Positions 16,519 to 24,614 of a stretch of 64,000 bases of DNA are shown piece by piece. A program made the position numbers and the translations under genes. Source of the DNA: an uncultured Pelagibacteraceae bacterium. GTDB taxonomy: Bacteria; Pseudomonadota; Alphaproteobacteria; Pelagibacterales; Pelagibacteraceae. Position 1 is the stretch's first letter. Every line of letters begins with the position of its first letter. Below the pieces are notes generated by a model. It searched no databases. It was not told where the DNA came from and saw only the letters and a list, made by a program, of their open reading frames with translations. Where the stretch lies: assembly GCA_902601785.1 (NCBI GenBank), contig CACKOH010000002.1:1-64000 (forward strand). Reading direction: 5' to 3'.

Positions 16519-17496
16519 TTATTTTGCTAAACCTAAACTTACAAGAGCAGCTCTTGCTTCTTTGTAAATTTTCTTGATTTCAGCGTCCCATGCAGCTGAA
16601 CCAGCAACACTAGATGCATCTAAACCAGCTCCAGTTAAATAGTTTTGATAAACTGGATGAGCCATTGCTTTTAAAAAACCTTTTTCGAGTTTAGCAATTC
16701 TATCTGCTGGTGTTCCTTTAAGAACAACAACTCCTCTTACTGTTGCAAAAGATGCATTAATACCTTTTTCCTTTAAAGTTGGAGTATCTGGTAAAGCAGA
16801 GAGTCTTTCATCAGCCATTACAGCTAAAACTCTTAATTCCCCACTTTCTAACTGATCTTTACCTTCATCCAAATTTAAACCTGCAGCATCAATTTGAGCG
16901 CCCACTAAGTTGGTCATAATTGCTCCGCCGCCTTCAAAAGGAACGAAAGCTATTTTTGTCTTGGCTTCTCTTGCAAATATGAGGCCTGAAATATGGTCTA
17001 CGCTTCCAACGTTAGTTCCACCATATTTGATAGGTTTTTTATTTCCTGCTTTAATAAGATCCTCAATCGTTTTGTATGGACTTTTGGCATTCACAAAAAT
17101 TACAATTGGGTCAACAGTAGTTCTTGCAACACCAACAAAATCATCAATATTAAGTGCTGCTCCACCTCTCGCCATTCTGAATAAGTGTGTAGGTGTAATT
17201 GCTAATACCGTATGACCATCTCTTGGTTTAGATTTAACATAAGACATAGCTTTGTTTCCGCCGTCACCTTTTTTTGGAGTGATGTAAGCATTATTTTTCA
17301 GATTTTTTCTTGTTCTAATTAATAGCATCCTAGCTGTGGTATCAGTTCCACCACCTAAACCAGCATGTGTTACCACTTCAATTGGCTTAGCTGGAAATTC
17401 ATCAGCAACAGCAATTGTTGCAACTTGTCCTAGACCTATAAAAGAAGTGATTATTAATGCAAAACTTAGAAATAAACTTTGTATTTTTTTAATCAT
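16519..17496 (-). CDS. tctC: TctC-family periplasmic binding protein (system 2)
   Basis: A 325-aa Bug/TctC protein. The signal peptide has core 'SLFLSFALIITSFIGLG' and ends near residue 32 ('VADEFP'). The mature start 'PAKPIEVVTHAGLGGGTDTT' is the family signature (PxKPI..V...G.GGGTD). 'KKGDGGNKAMSYVKSKPRDG' is the second ligand turn. It is the first gene of operon 2 and is followed by a strong terminator-like hairpin. Confidence 0.93.
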   Translation of the reverse strand: MIKKIQSLFLSFALIITSFIGLGQVATIAVADEFPAKPIEVVTHAGLGGGTDTTARMLLIRTRKNLKNNAYITPKKGDGGNKAMSYVKSKPRDGHTVLAITPTHLFRMARGGAALNIDDFVGVARTTVDPIVIFVNAKSPYKTIEDLIKAGNKKPIKYGGTNVGSVDHISGLIFAREAKTKIAFVPFEGGGAIMTNLVGAQIDAAGLNLDEGKDQLESGELRVLAVMADERLSALPDTPTLKEKGINASFATVRGVVVLKGTPADRIAKLEKGFLKAMAHPVYQNYLTGAGLDASSVAGSAAWDAEIKKIYKEARAALVSLGLAK

Positions 17497-17668
17497 TATT
17501 ATTCCTCTCGTTAATTAATATTACAAGTAAATCTTAAACAAACTTTAGTGTCAAATTTAATAAAATCTGAGCTTATTGTGTCACACTTAGTAATCAAAAA
17601 TAATAAATCTGGTGGTTTCAATTCAAAGATAATGCCATTTTTTAATACTTTAGTTGTAGAAAGTATTT
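17497..17668. promoter_or_regulatory. Gap between kdsB and tctC (system 2)
   Basis: 172 bp, AT-rich. It must hold the promoter of the tctC operon (start at 17496). A Shine-Dalgarno-like GAGAGGAAT (minus strand) lies just before the tctC ATG. I see no hairpin with a T tract at the upstream side and no riboswitch. Confidence 0.35.
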
Positions 17669-18400
17669 CTATAGTTTCTTAAATTTTAAATAAATCTTAG
17701 CTTTTTCTAAATCTTCATTATTATCTACAGCTAGAGACTTATTGGACATTTTAATCATTTTTACTTTAAAGCCGAGTTCTAAAAATCTTAAAATTTCAAT
17801 ATCTTCAAAAGACTCCATTGGAGTTTTATTTTTAATTTTAGAAAAATCCATTAATGTTTTTTTTGGGAATGAATAAGCACAAATTTGTCTCCAAGCTTTT
17901 TTAAATTCAAACTTCTTATTAGATGGAATAGGTCCCCTTGACATATATAATAAATATCCATTCTTATCAAAAACAACCTTTGGAATTGATGAGCTAAAAA
18001 ATAATTTTTTATCTTTGATTTCAGCATAGCCATTAATTATTTCATTGGGTTTTTTTTTAGCAATATTTATCAATTTCTTTAGATCATAGGGATTAAAAAA
18101 AGGTTCATCACCTTGAACATTTATATAAAAGCTACAATTAATTTTTTTTGCTACCTCTGCAACTCTATCAGTTCCAGTCAAACATTTGCTTGATGTGATT
18201 AATGAATTTATTTTATATTCATCACAAACTTTTTTTATTTTTACACTATCTGTTGCCACTATTATCTGATCTTTTTTTACTACTTTTTTGCATTGGTTAT
18301 AAGTTCTTACAATCATTGGAAGTCCTCCAATTTTAGCCAATGGTTTGCCTGGTAATCTTTTAGATTTATAACGTGCAGGTATTACAACAATGAATTTCAT
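17669..18400 (-). CDS. kdsB: 3-deoxy-manno-octulosonate cytidylyltransferase
   Basis: KdsB activates Kdo with CTP to CMP-Kdo for lipopolysaccharide core synthesis. The N-terminus 'VVIPARYKSKRLPGKPL' is the nucleotide-binding P-loop-like signature (PAR...S.RLPGKPL), 'ATDSVKIKKVCDEY' follows, and 'YINVQGDEPFF' near residues 93-103 holds the metal-binding Asp of the family. The length (243 aa) is normal. It is followed upstream in the transcript by a GT9 glycosyltransferase, which fits LPS synthesis. Confidence 0.95.
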   Translation of the reverse strand: MKFIVVIPARYKSKRLPGKPLAKIGGLPMIVRTYNQCKKVVKKDQIIVATDSVKIKKVCDEYKINSLITSSKCLTGTDRVAEVAKKINCSFYINVQGDEPFFNPYDLKKLINIAKKKPNEIINGYAEIKDKKLFFSSSIPKVVFDKNGYLLYMSRGPIPSNKKFEFKKAWRQICAYSFPKKTLMDFSKIKNKTPMESFEDIEILRFLELGFKVKMIKMSNKSLAVDNNEDLEKAKIYLKFKKL

Positions 18401-18424
18401 TAAATAAGGATAATAATTATTTTA

Positions 18425-19363
18425 TTATAAGAGTGAATTCAACCTTTCTAAAACCTTGTCTGCAGAAAGTTTATTCAATTCTGGTGCTTGAATAGCTTTA
18501 AAATTTTGTGTCTCGATATTTACCTTATAGGCTGTAGTATGTGACCCAAATAAAGCAAGTCCTTTAGAACCAAGATGGGCTGCAATATGTGCTGGACCTG
18601 TATCATTTGCAATTACGAAAGAGCTATCTTTAATTAATGAAGCTAGTTGTGAAATATCTAAAGCCTTACCATTATCTAAAATACATAAAGAATTAATATT
18701 TGAAGCATCTTTAATTTCATCTGGACCAGGTGCAACAATAATTTTAAATTGATTTTCAAATTTTTTCTCTATCAACTCAATTAAATCATTGTAATATGGC
18801 CATTTCTTTAAAACTAAATGCGGCGAACAAAAAGGAAAAAGAACTATGTACTTATCAAGTTGATAAAAATTCTTTATATGCGCTATATCACTTACGCTCC
18901 ATGAAAAATCAGGTTTAGTTGTATAGAAAGTCTTTATACCTGAACTTTTAAGTTGATGGTCAAATCTTTCTAATACAGAGTCTTTATCAAAGTCTTGCTT
19001 GGTGGTTCCTTCTGGTAGAGTTGTTTCGCTTGAAGACCAAATTTCTTTAGTGGCTTTTGGAAATAAAATTTTTTTATAAAAGGATGTTCTGCTTGAATTT
19101 TGAAGATCAAAAACTTTAGAAAAACTATATTTTTTAATTTCTTTCATTAAAGAATATAAATAAATGAGATTTAATTTTGATAGTCGCTTATCTAAAATTA
19201 CATTTGAAATATTAGGATTTTTTTTAAAAAGGTCATAATAAGGTTTTGTTGTTAATAAATGAATTTGATCGTCTGGGTGATTTTCAGAAATATCTTGAAT
19301 TGCTCCACAAGCTTGGGCTATATCTCCCAAAGAGCCATGTTTAATAATTAAAATATTAGACAT
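18425..19363 (-). CDS. Glycosyltransferase family 9 (heptosyltransferase-like)
   Basis: The 312-aa protein starts 'NILIIKHGSLGDIAQACGAI', the GT9 acceptor-side signature (I.R.G.LGD), and has 'SFVIANDTGPAHIAAHLGSK' near residue 252, the donor site motif D-T-G-P-x-H that binds ADP-heptose in WaaC and WaaF. It acts on the cytoplasmic face during LPS core assembly. The neighbours kdsB (same strand, 24 nt away) and DUF6165 support this. Which heptose residue it adds cannot be told. Confidence 0.88.
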   Translation of the reverse strand: MSNILIIKHGSLGDIAQACGAIQDISENHPDDQIHLLTTKPYYDLFKKNPNISNVILDKRLSKLNLIYLYSLMKEIKKYSFSKVFDLQNSSRTSFYKKILFPKATKEIWSSSETTLPEGTTKQDFDKDSVLERFDHQLKSSGIKTFYTTKPDFSWSVSDIAHIKNFYQLDKYIVLFPFCSPHLVLKKWPYYNDLIELIEKKFENQFKIIVAPGPDEIKDASNINSLCILDNGKALDISQLASLIKDSSFVIANDTGPAHIAAHLGSKGLALFGSHTTAYKVNIETQNFKAIQAPELNKLSADKVLERLNSLL

Positions 19364-19395
19364 ATTTAAAACAACTTAACATAGTATAAATATTT

Positions 19396-19785
19396 ATGAA
19401 TAAAATTCTAGTTGAGGTATCCGTTGGTGAGTTATTAGACAAAATTTCTATACTCGAGATTAAACAAGAAAAAATCAAAGATACTGAAAAATTAAAATTT
19501 ATTAATGAAGAACACTCAATTCTTAAAGATCAATTAAATAAAAATATTAAATCTGATCAAAAGCTAAATGAACTTTTTGAAACATTAAAAAAAATTAATG
19601 CAAAATTATGGATAATAGAGGATGATAAAAGACAATGTGAAAAAGACAAAGATTTTACCGAAAAATTTATCGAACTTTCAAGAGATGTTCATTTTCTTAA
19701 TGATAAACGAGCTAAAATTAAATTAGAAATTAATAATCTTACTGGTTCAAAAATTAGAGAAATTAAAGAATATACTAATTATTAA
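19396..19785 (+). CDS. DUF6165 family coiled-coil protein
   Basis: A 129-aa charged protein with 'VEVSVGELLDKISILEIKQE' at the start, the recognisable DUF6165 opening, followed by a long amphipathic helix likely to form a coiled coil ('AKLWIIEDDKRQCEKDKDF'). The function is not known. Family members are commonly next to glycosyltransferases, and here it is divergent from a GT9 gene with 32 nt between starts, so a role in surface polysaccharide assembly is plausible. Confidence 0.75.
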   Translation: MNKILVEVSVGELLDKISILEIKQEKIKDTEKLKFINEEHSILKDQLNKNIKSDQKLNELFETLKKINAKLWIIEDDKRQCEKDKDFTEKFIELSRDVHFLNDKRAKIKLEINNLTGSKIREIKEYTNY

Positions 19786-19794
19786 TCTTTTTAG

Positions 19795-20622
19795 TTAAAA
19801 TTTACCTTTTTTGTTTGAACCATTATAAAAAATTTTTGATAACTCTTTATTTGCTTTGTTCTGGGAAATAATTTCTTTTTTACCCATAAGTGTCAAAGGT
19901 ATTTCAGAATATTCGTGATAGTTATGCTTGTCTTCACCTCTTGCTTTTTGAACATACATTTTTCCTATAACCTGATTAACATTAGTGCCAATATAACTTT
20001 GAATAACAAAGCCAATTCTTCTGTCATCACTGTTGTTTAACCCTGAACCATGAACAATTAAAGGGTGGTGTAATGATATTTCTCCTGCTTTAAGAATTAT
20101 AGGATCTGTTTTATCCAAAGAAACATCTTTAATTGTTTGACCACGTGTTAACAAATTGTTTTTATCAAATTTTTCCTCATGAAACTTTAAATTTTCTTTA
20201 TGAGAGCCTGGCAACATTCTCATGCAACCATTTTTTTCGTTTGTGTCAGTAACTGCGAGCCAAACTGTAACCCAATTATGAGGCTCCAAACCTATATATT
20301 TTGCGTCTTGATGAAAACTAACAAATCCCTTTTCTTTTTTTTCTTTTATAAAAAGCGTAGTACCACAAATGAGTATATTCTTACCAATAATACTCTCAAC
20401 TGCGTCTAGGATATTTTTATTTAAACAAATTTTATTTAATAAAGGTGAAATTAAATGAACATAATTACGATTAATTCCTTCTAAAGCACCTGGCCAATTT
20501 TTTTCAATTTTTTCAATTTCATTTCTTATCTCCTTTGCTTCATTAGAGGTTAAAGCACTTACTGAAGAGATATATCCTTTATTTCTATAATGATCTATTT
20601 GGTCTGCTGTAAGCATCGTCAT
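19795..20622 (-). CDS. Phytanoyl-CoA dioxygenase (PhyH) family enzyme
   Basis: The 275-aa protein is an Fe(II)/2-oxoglutarate oxygenase of the PhyH family. 'FVSFHQDAKYIGLEPHNWVT' contributes the HxD metal pair and 'ISLHHPLIVHGSGLN' the distal His; 'NSDDRRIGFVIQSY' holds the arginine expected to bind 2-oxoglutarate. PhyH enzymes hydroxylate small molecules, among them amino acids and ectoine. Its ATG overlaps the permease stop by 4 nt, so it is part of the amino-acid importer operon, and hydroxylation of the imported amino acid is an attractive guess. The substrate is unknown. Confidence 0.88.
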   Translation of the reverse strand: MTMLTADQIDHYRNKGYISSVSALTSNEAKEIRNEIEKIEKNWPGALEGINRNYVHLISPLLNKICLNKNILDAVESIIGKNILICGTTLFIKEKKEKGFVSFHQDAKYIGLEPHNWVTVWLAVTDTNEKNGCMRMLPGSHKENLKFHEEKFDKNNLLTRGQTIKDVSLDKTDPIILKAGEISLHHPLIVHGSGLNNSDDRRIGFVIQSYIGTNVNQVIGKMYVQKARGEDKHNYHEYSEIPLTLMGKKEIISQNKANKELSKIFYNGSNKKGKF

Positions 20623-21296
20623 TGAGAAAAACTATATTTTTTTTCCAAAAACTTAATCACATTATGAATAATAAAAGTCATAAATAAATATATTCCTCCT
20701 GCAACAATAAATACTTCGATTGGTTTAAATGTTGTTGATATTATATATTTTGCAACACCAGTTAAATCCATTAAAGTTACTGTGCTTGCTAGTGATGTCC
20801 CCTTCATCATTAATATTATTTCATTTCCGTAGGCAGGAAGTGATTGTCTGATAGCAATTGGAATTTGAATTTTATAGAATATTATTTTGCTAGATATTCC
20901 TAAACTTTTTCCAGCTTCAATTATTCCTGGTTTTATTGTTTGAAATGCTGATCTTAATATTTCTGATGTATAGGCGCCTGTATTTAAAGTAAAAGCTATA
21001 ATTGCACACCAATAAGGTTCTTTTAAAATAACCCACAAAAATGTTGACCTTAGATATTCAATTTGTCCTAATCCAAAATAAATTATGAAAATTTGAACCA
21101 GTAAAGGAGTTCCTCTAAACAAATAAGAATATCCATAAGCAAATTTATTTATAAAAATATTTTTATTTAATCTCAAGATTGCAAATAAAAGTCCAATAAT
21201 TAATCCAAAGAATAATGATGCTGATAACAATTTTAGAGTTACAACTGTTGCTCCTAAAAGTTTGGGGAAACTAGTGAACATTAAATCAAAATCCAT
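20619..21296 (-). CDS. Polar amino acid ABC transporter permease (HisM-like)
   Basis: A 225-aa integral membrane protein with about five helices. The cytoplasmic EAA loop 'EAGKSLGISSKIIFYKIQIP' and the following 'IRQSLPAYGNEIILMMKGTS' are characteristic of HisM/ArtM-type permeases. It abuts the HisQ-like gene and overlaps PhyH. No ATPase gene is in this cluster. Confidence 0.9.
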   Translation of the reverse strand: MDFDLMFTSFPKLLGATVVTLKLLSASLFFGLIIGLLFAILRLNKNIFINKFAYGYSYLFRGTPLLVQIFIIYFGLGQIEYLRSTFLWVILKEPYWCAIIAFTLNTGAYTSEILRSAFQTIKPGIIEAGKSLGISSKIIFYKIQIPIAIRQSLPAYGNEIILMMKGTSLASTVTLMDLTGVAKYIISTTFKPIEVFIVAGGIYLFMTFIIHNVIKFLEKKYSFSQ

Positions 21297-21988
21297 TAAT
21301 ACCCCCTGCTATATTTTATTTCTAGTTTGTTAATAATTTTCATACTGATATAAGTAAGCATCAGATACAAAATTGCTGCGAAACTATAAAAGAACAAAGG
21401 ATCTCTTGTGGATCCAGCTGCAATATAAGATTGTCTCATAATTTCTACAAGTCCGGTCACAGAAATTAAAGATGTATCTTTTAAAGTAATTTGCCAAACG
21501 TTACTTAAGTTTGGAATAGCTAATCTTAACATTTGAGGTAAAATTATCTTATAAAACTGAGTAAATTTATTAATTCCCAGAACCTTAGCAGCTTCAAATT
21601 GACCTTTATCGATTGATTGAATTGCACCTCTAAATACTTCTGTAGAATAGGCACCTGAAATTATTCCAATTGCCACAGATCCAGTAATAAAAGCGTTAAT
21701 TTCAATATATTCAAAATATCCAAAGATAGATGCAACGTACATAATCGCTCCACTACCACCAAAAAAGAAAAGGTAAATTACTAAAAGTTCAGGAACGCCC
21801 CGAATAACAGTTGTGTAAAAATTTCCAATTAAATTTAACGATTTGTATTTAGATAATTTTAAAGGTGTAAATATTAATGCAAAAAAAAATCCAATAAGCA
21901 TTGCTGTAATAGAGACAGCTATTGTCATAAGGGTGGCATAAAATAGTTCATCACCCCAACCAGTTTTGCCAAATGCGAGAAGTTCCAT
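21296..21988 (-). CDS. Polar amino acid ABC transporter permease (HisQ-like)
   Basis: The 230-aa permease pairs with the downstream HisM-like one. 'FYTTVIRGVPELLVIYLFFF' is the conserved first loop (RGvPeLl), and 'EAAKVLGINKFTQFYKIILP' is the EAA loop that docks to the ATPase. The start codon lies 3 nt after the base of a 12-bp hairpin, and no Shine-Dalgarno sequence is exposed before it, so translation may depend on the hairpin state. Confidence 0.9.
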   Translation of the reverse strand: MELLAFGKTGWGDELFYATLMTIAVSITAMLIGFFFALIFTPLKLSKYKSLNLIGNFYTTVIRGVPELLVIYLFFFGGSGAIMYVASIFGYFEYIEINAFITGSVAIGIISGAYSTEVFRGAIQSIDKGQFEAAKVLGINKFTQFYKIILPQMLRLAIPNLSNVWQITLKDTSLISVTGLVEIMRQSYIAAGSTRDPLFFYSFAAILYLMLTYISMKIINKLEIKYSRGY

Positions 21989-21990
21989 AT

Positions 21991-22024
21991 AGATTGGCGA
22001 CTATATATTATAGTCGCCAAATCT
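21991..22024 (-). promoter_or_regulatory. Strong hairpin between binding protein and permease genes (hisJ/hisQ type)
   Basis: On the minus strand TTGGCGACTATA and TATAGTCGCCAA pair perfectly (12 bp) around a 3-nt loop, and AGAT/ATCT flanks extend the stem with one bulge. There is no T tract, so it is more likely a 3'-stabilising element or translational barrier than a terminator. It occupies most of the 44-nt gap. Confidence 0.8.
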
Positions 22025-22032
22025 GAAATTAA

Positions 22033-22878
22033 TTACATAGATACGTCGTCTTTGAAGTATTTAATAGCAAGTTTGCTAATAATTCCTTTTTTTCTAGCTG
22101 TATTAATTGCTTTATTGAAATCTTTTAGAAGTTTTGCATCTCGTTTTCCAATTGCATCATCTCCTCCTTGTCTAATTCCAACACCTACACCATCCCCAAA
22201 AGCACCACCAGAAAAATTTGGCCCAACAGTTATAACAGCGTTTCCTGATGCCTCAGCATATTCAACAAAAGAAGCTTTTGCTGCTAATGCAACATCACAT
22301 CTTCCAGAAGTTAAATCTAAGTTTACTTCATCTTGAGTTTTATAAGCTCTTACATTCACACTACCCACATCTCCAGAGTCTAAAAATTTTTGATGAATAG
22401 TTGCTGTTTGAACACATACAGTTTTACCTGCTAAAGCGGATGTAATTGTTTTTAGAATTTTTTCATTCCCTTTTCTATTTAAATTAATAGAGCCTGGAGT
22501 ATCCATGCTTTCAAGGCTAGATCCTTTCATCACAGCTAATGTAGCTGGTTCAGTAGCATACCCTTGTGAAAACGTAATTGTTTTTTGTCTTTCAGGCGTA
22601 ATCGACATACCAGCCATAATTACATCAAATTTTCTCATCAACAGTGCTGGTATCATTCCGTCCCAATCTTGAGGAACAAAAGTGCACTGGTGTTCCATTA
22701 TTTTACATAACTCATAACCAAGTTCAATTTCAAATCCAACAAGTTTACCTGAAGCATCTGTATCATTCCATGGAGGATAAGCACCTTCGGTTCCAATTCT
22801 TACTTTATCAGCATAAACGTTACAAATTAAAAGTAAGGAAACCAGAACTGTTAAAATAGTTTTTTTAAATATATTCAT
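22033..22878 (-). CDS. Amino-acid ABC transporter substrate-binding protein (HisJ/ArgT family)
   Basis: The 281-aa protein has a signal peptide ('ILTVLVSLLLICNVYA', cleavage after about residue 23) and then 'KVRIGTEGAYPPWNDTDASG', the family 3 solute-binding start. 'LVGFEIELGYELCKIM' and 'AGMSITPERQKTITFSQGY' are the ligand-site strands that in HisJ, LAO and ArgT bind cationic amino acids. A cationic amino acid or related compound is therefore likely. It leads hisQ- and hisM-like permeases but has no ATPase in the operon; the gene upstream is the SpeD-SpeE fusion. Confidence 0.9.
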   Translation of the reverse strand: MNIFKKTILTVLVSLLLICNVYADKVRIGTEGAYPPWNDTDASGKLVGFEIELGYELCKIMEHQCTFVPQDWDGMIPALLMRKFDVIMAGMSITPERQKTITFSQGYATEPATLAVMKGSSLESMDTPGSINLNRKGNEKILKTITSALAGKTVCVQTATIHQKFLDSGDVGSVNVRAYKTQDEVNLDLTSGRCDVALAAKASFVEYAEASGNAVITVGPNFSGGAFGDGVGVGIRQGGDDAIGKRDAKLLKDFNKAINTARKKGIISKLAIKYFKDDVSM

Positions 22879-22937
22879 TATTTTCTCCTTAAATTAAAAA
22901 CAATTATTTCACAATTTTAAATAATAAAAAAGAAAAA

Positions 22938-23978
22938 TTAATGATTAATTGATGAAGAGAAATTCCAAGAACAATCGAAACTTGGTATGTAAACTCTTGA
23001 TAATTTTGTGTTCCCAAAATTTTGATTAAAAGCATTCAGCCAATTTTCAACCTGTTGTGGTTTTTTATCTTGGCTACCGACTTGTGCAGTAATTACTCCT
23101 TTTGGTTTTAAAATTCTGACCATAGAGTCCATATTCTTAGATGCTAAATCAATACAGAATTGATCATCATTTAGATCAACATAAATATGATCGTAAGTAT
23201 CATCACTTACTGACTTAATACTTTCAAAAGCGTCTCCCCAAACACATTTAACAGAATTTTTTTCAGTAGCTTTTTTTCCTATATCTCCAAGATGTTTATT
23301 GCAAACATCTACAACTTCTGGATCCAATTCATACCAATCAATAAAGTTAAATTTTTTTGAAATACACTCTCTTGCAACTCCGCCATCACCACCACCTATA
23401 ATAGCAGCTCTTTCATTATTTTTGTTTAAATTTAAACCAGAGCCAACGAAAGTAGAGCTGTATAAATGTTCATCAGTAGCTGCAACTTGTATCTCACCAT
23501 CTATAAATAAAGATTTACCAAATTGTTCTAAGTCTAAAATTTCAATATGTTGACCTACTTTAGATTTAAAATCTTCCAAAACATCATTGACTACGTAAGA
23601 TTTTTGTAAACCTGGTGAGCTATAAATATCATGATAAAGGGATTTGGTATCTCTATTAAATTCTTTTTTAACTATTCTTTTGTGTTCAAATTCCTTTTTT
23701 ATAATATCTATGGCCACTGAGGGGTTTACTTTTCCACATGTAAAGAAATCAAAACTTATAATTCCTTTTTCTGGAAATGTATGAAAACTAATGTGACTTT
23801 CAGCTAATAAAGCAAGAATTGTAAAACCCTGAGGTTCGAATTTATATTTAGATATATTTAGAATTGTTACTTTTGCAGCTTTTGCAATATCATTAATTAC
23901 TTTTTCAAATACTGTTGGATCGTATTCTTTTGTTGTGCCAATAATGTCTAGAGTTATGTGTTCTCCAACTTTAGTCAT
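22938..23978 (-). CDS. Bifunctional S-adenosylmethionine decarboxylase / aminopropyltransferase fusion
   Basis: Residues 1-115 are a prokaryotic AdoMet decarboxylase: 'LLAESHISFHTFPEKG' contains Ser61, where self-cleavage makes the pyruvoyl group, and His66, and 'FDFFTCG' contains Cys81, all in the spacing of Thermotoga SpeD. Residues 125-346 are a spermidine-synthase fold with 'AAIIGGGDGGVARE' (195-200) and a catalytic-Asp region 'HIYVDLNDDQ' (Asp268). The fused product would decarboxylate AdoMet and transfer the aminopropyl group, releasing methylthioadenosine. The usual 'DE..YHE' loop reads 'DEHLYSST' here, so the acceptor amine may be non-standard. MTA-recycling genes precede it in the operon. 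Confidence 0.88.
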   Translation of the reverse strand: MTKVGEHITLDIIGTTKEYDPTVFEKVINDIAKAAKVTILNISKYKFEPQGFTILALLAESHISFHTFPEKGIISFDFFTCGKVNPSVAIDIIKKEFEHKRIVKKEFNRDTKSLYHDIYSSPGLQKSYVVNDVLEDFKSKVGQHIEILDLEQFGKSLFIDGEIQVAATDEHLYSSTFVGSGLNLNKNNERAAIIGGGDGGVARECISKKFNFIDWYELDPEVVDVCNKHLGDIGKKATEKNSVKCVWGDAFESIKSVSDDTYDHIYVDLNDDQFCIDLASKNMDSMVRILKPKGVITAQVGSQDKKPQQVENWLNAFNQNFGNTKLSRVYIPSFDCSWNFSSSINH

Positions 23979-23981
23979 TAG

Positions 23982-24614
23982 CTATCCTCTTTTATAATTC
24001 TTTGCTTTGGATAATACTTTTTTCATTTCATTAATTGAAAGAATCTTAGGCTTCCCCAATTTAAGGCTCGTTATATACTGAAGTGATATATTTTCAACCT
24101 CTTCAGCAAGTTCAAATGCTTTTGATAAACTTTCTTCAAATGCAATCTGTCCGTGATTTGAAATTAAACACGCTTTTCGACCCTTTAAAGCTTTCAAAAT
24201 ATTTTTTGACAATTCTCTTGTTCCAAATGTTGCGTATTTTGCACATTTGATATCATGTCCTCCAGCCATCGCTACCATATAATGAAAAGAAGGTATTGCT
24301 ATCTTGTGAGTAGAAACCGCTGTAGCACATGTTGAATGTGCATGAACAATTGCTTTTGCTTCTTTTTTGTTTCTATAGATATCTTGATGAAATTTCCACT
24401 CAGATGAAGGAATTCCTTTATTTTTATCAAAGTATCCATTTAGAGAAACAAAAACAATATCATTATTCTTTAATGCTGAGTATTTTTTTCCTGAAGGAGT
24501 GATTAAAAAACCATCTCTGTACCTTGATGAAATATTGCCAGATCTTAATGCTGATAACTTTTTTAAATTCAGCATTTTTGAATACTTTATAATTTCAGAT
24601 CTTAAATTTTTCAT
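23982..24614 (-). CDS. Class II aldolase, FucA-like; candidate 5-methylthioribulose-1-phosphate aldolase
   Basis: The 210-aa protein aligns closely with L-fuculose-1-phosphate aldolase. Zinc ligands are in place: Glu72 in 'IPSSEWKFH', His91 and His93 in 'VHAHS', His154 in 'SNHGQ', each one residue earlier than in E. coli FucA. 'PSFHYMVAMAGG' and 'YATFGTRELS' also match FucA rather than the dehydratase MtnB. Next to mtnA, and with no mtnC or mtnD here, it probably cleaves 5-methylthioribulose-1-phosphate to dihydroxyacetone phosphate and methylthioacetaldehyde, as Ald2 does in the DHAP shunt. MtnB activity or sugar-phosphate cleavage cannot be excluded. Confidence 0.85.
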   Translation of the reverse strand: MKNLRSEIIKYSKMLNLKKLSALRSGNISSRYRDGFLITPSGKKYSALKNNDIVFVSLNGYFDKNKGIPSSEWKFHQDIYRNKKEAKAIVHAHSTCATAVSTHKIAIPSFHYMVAMAGGHDIKCAKYATFGTRELSKNILKALKGRKACLISNHGQIAFEESLSKAFELAEEVENISLQYITSLKLGKPKILSINEMKKVLSKAKNYKRG

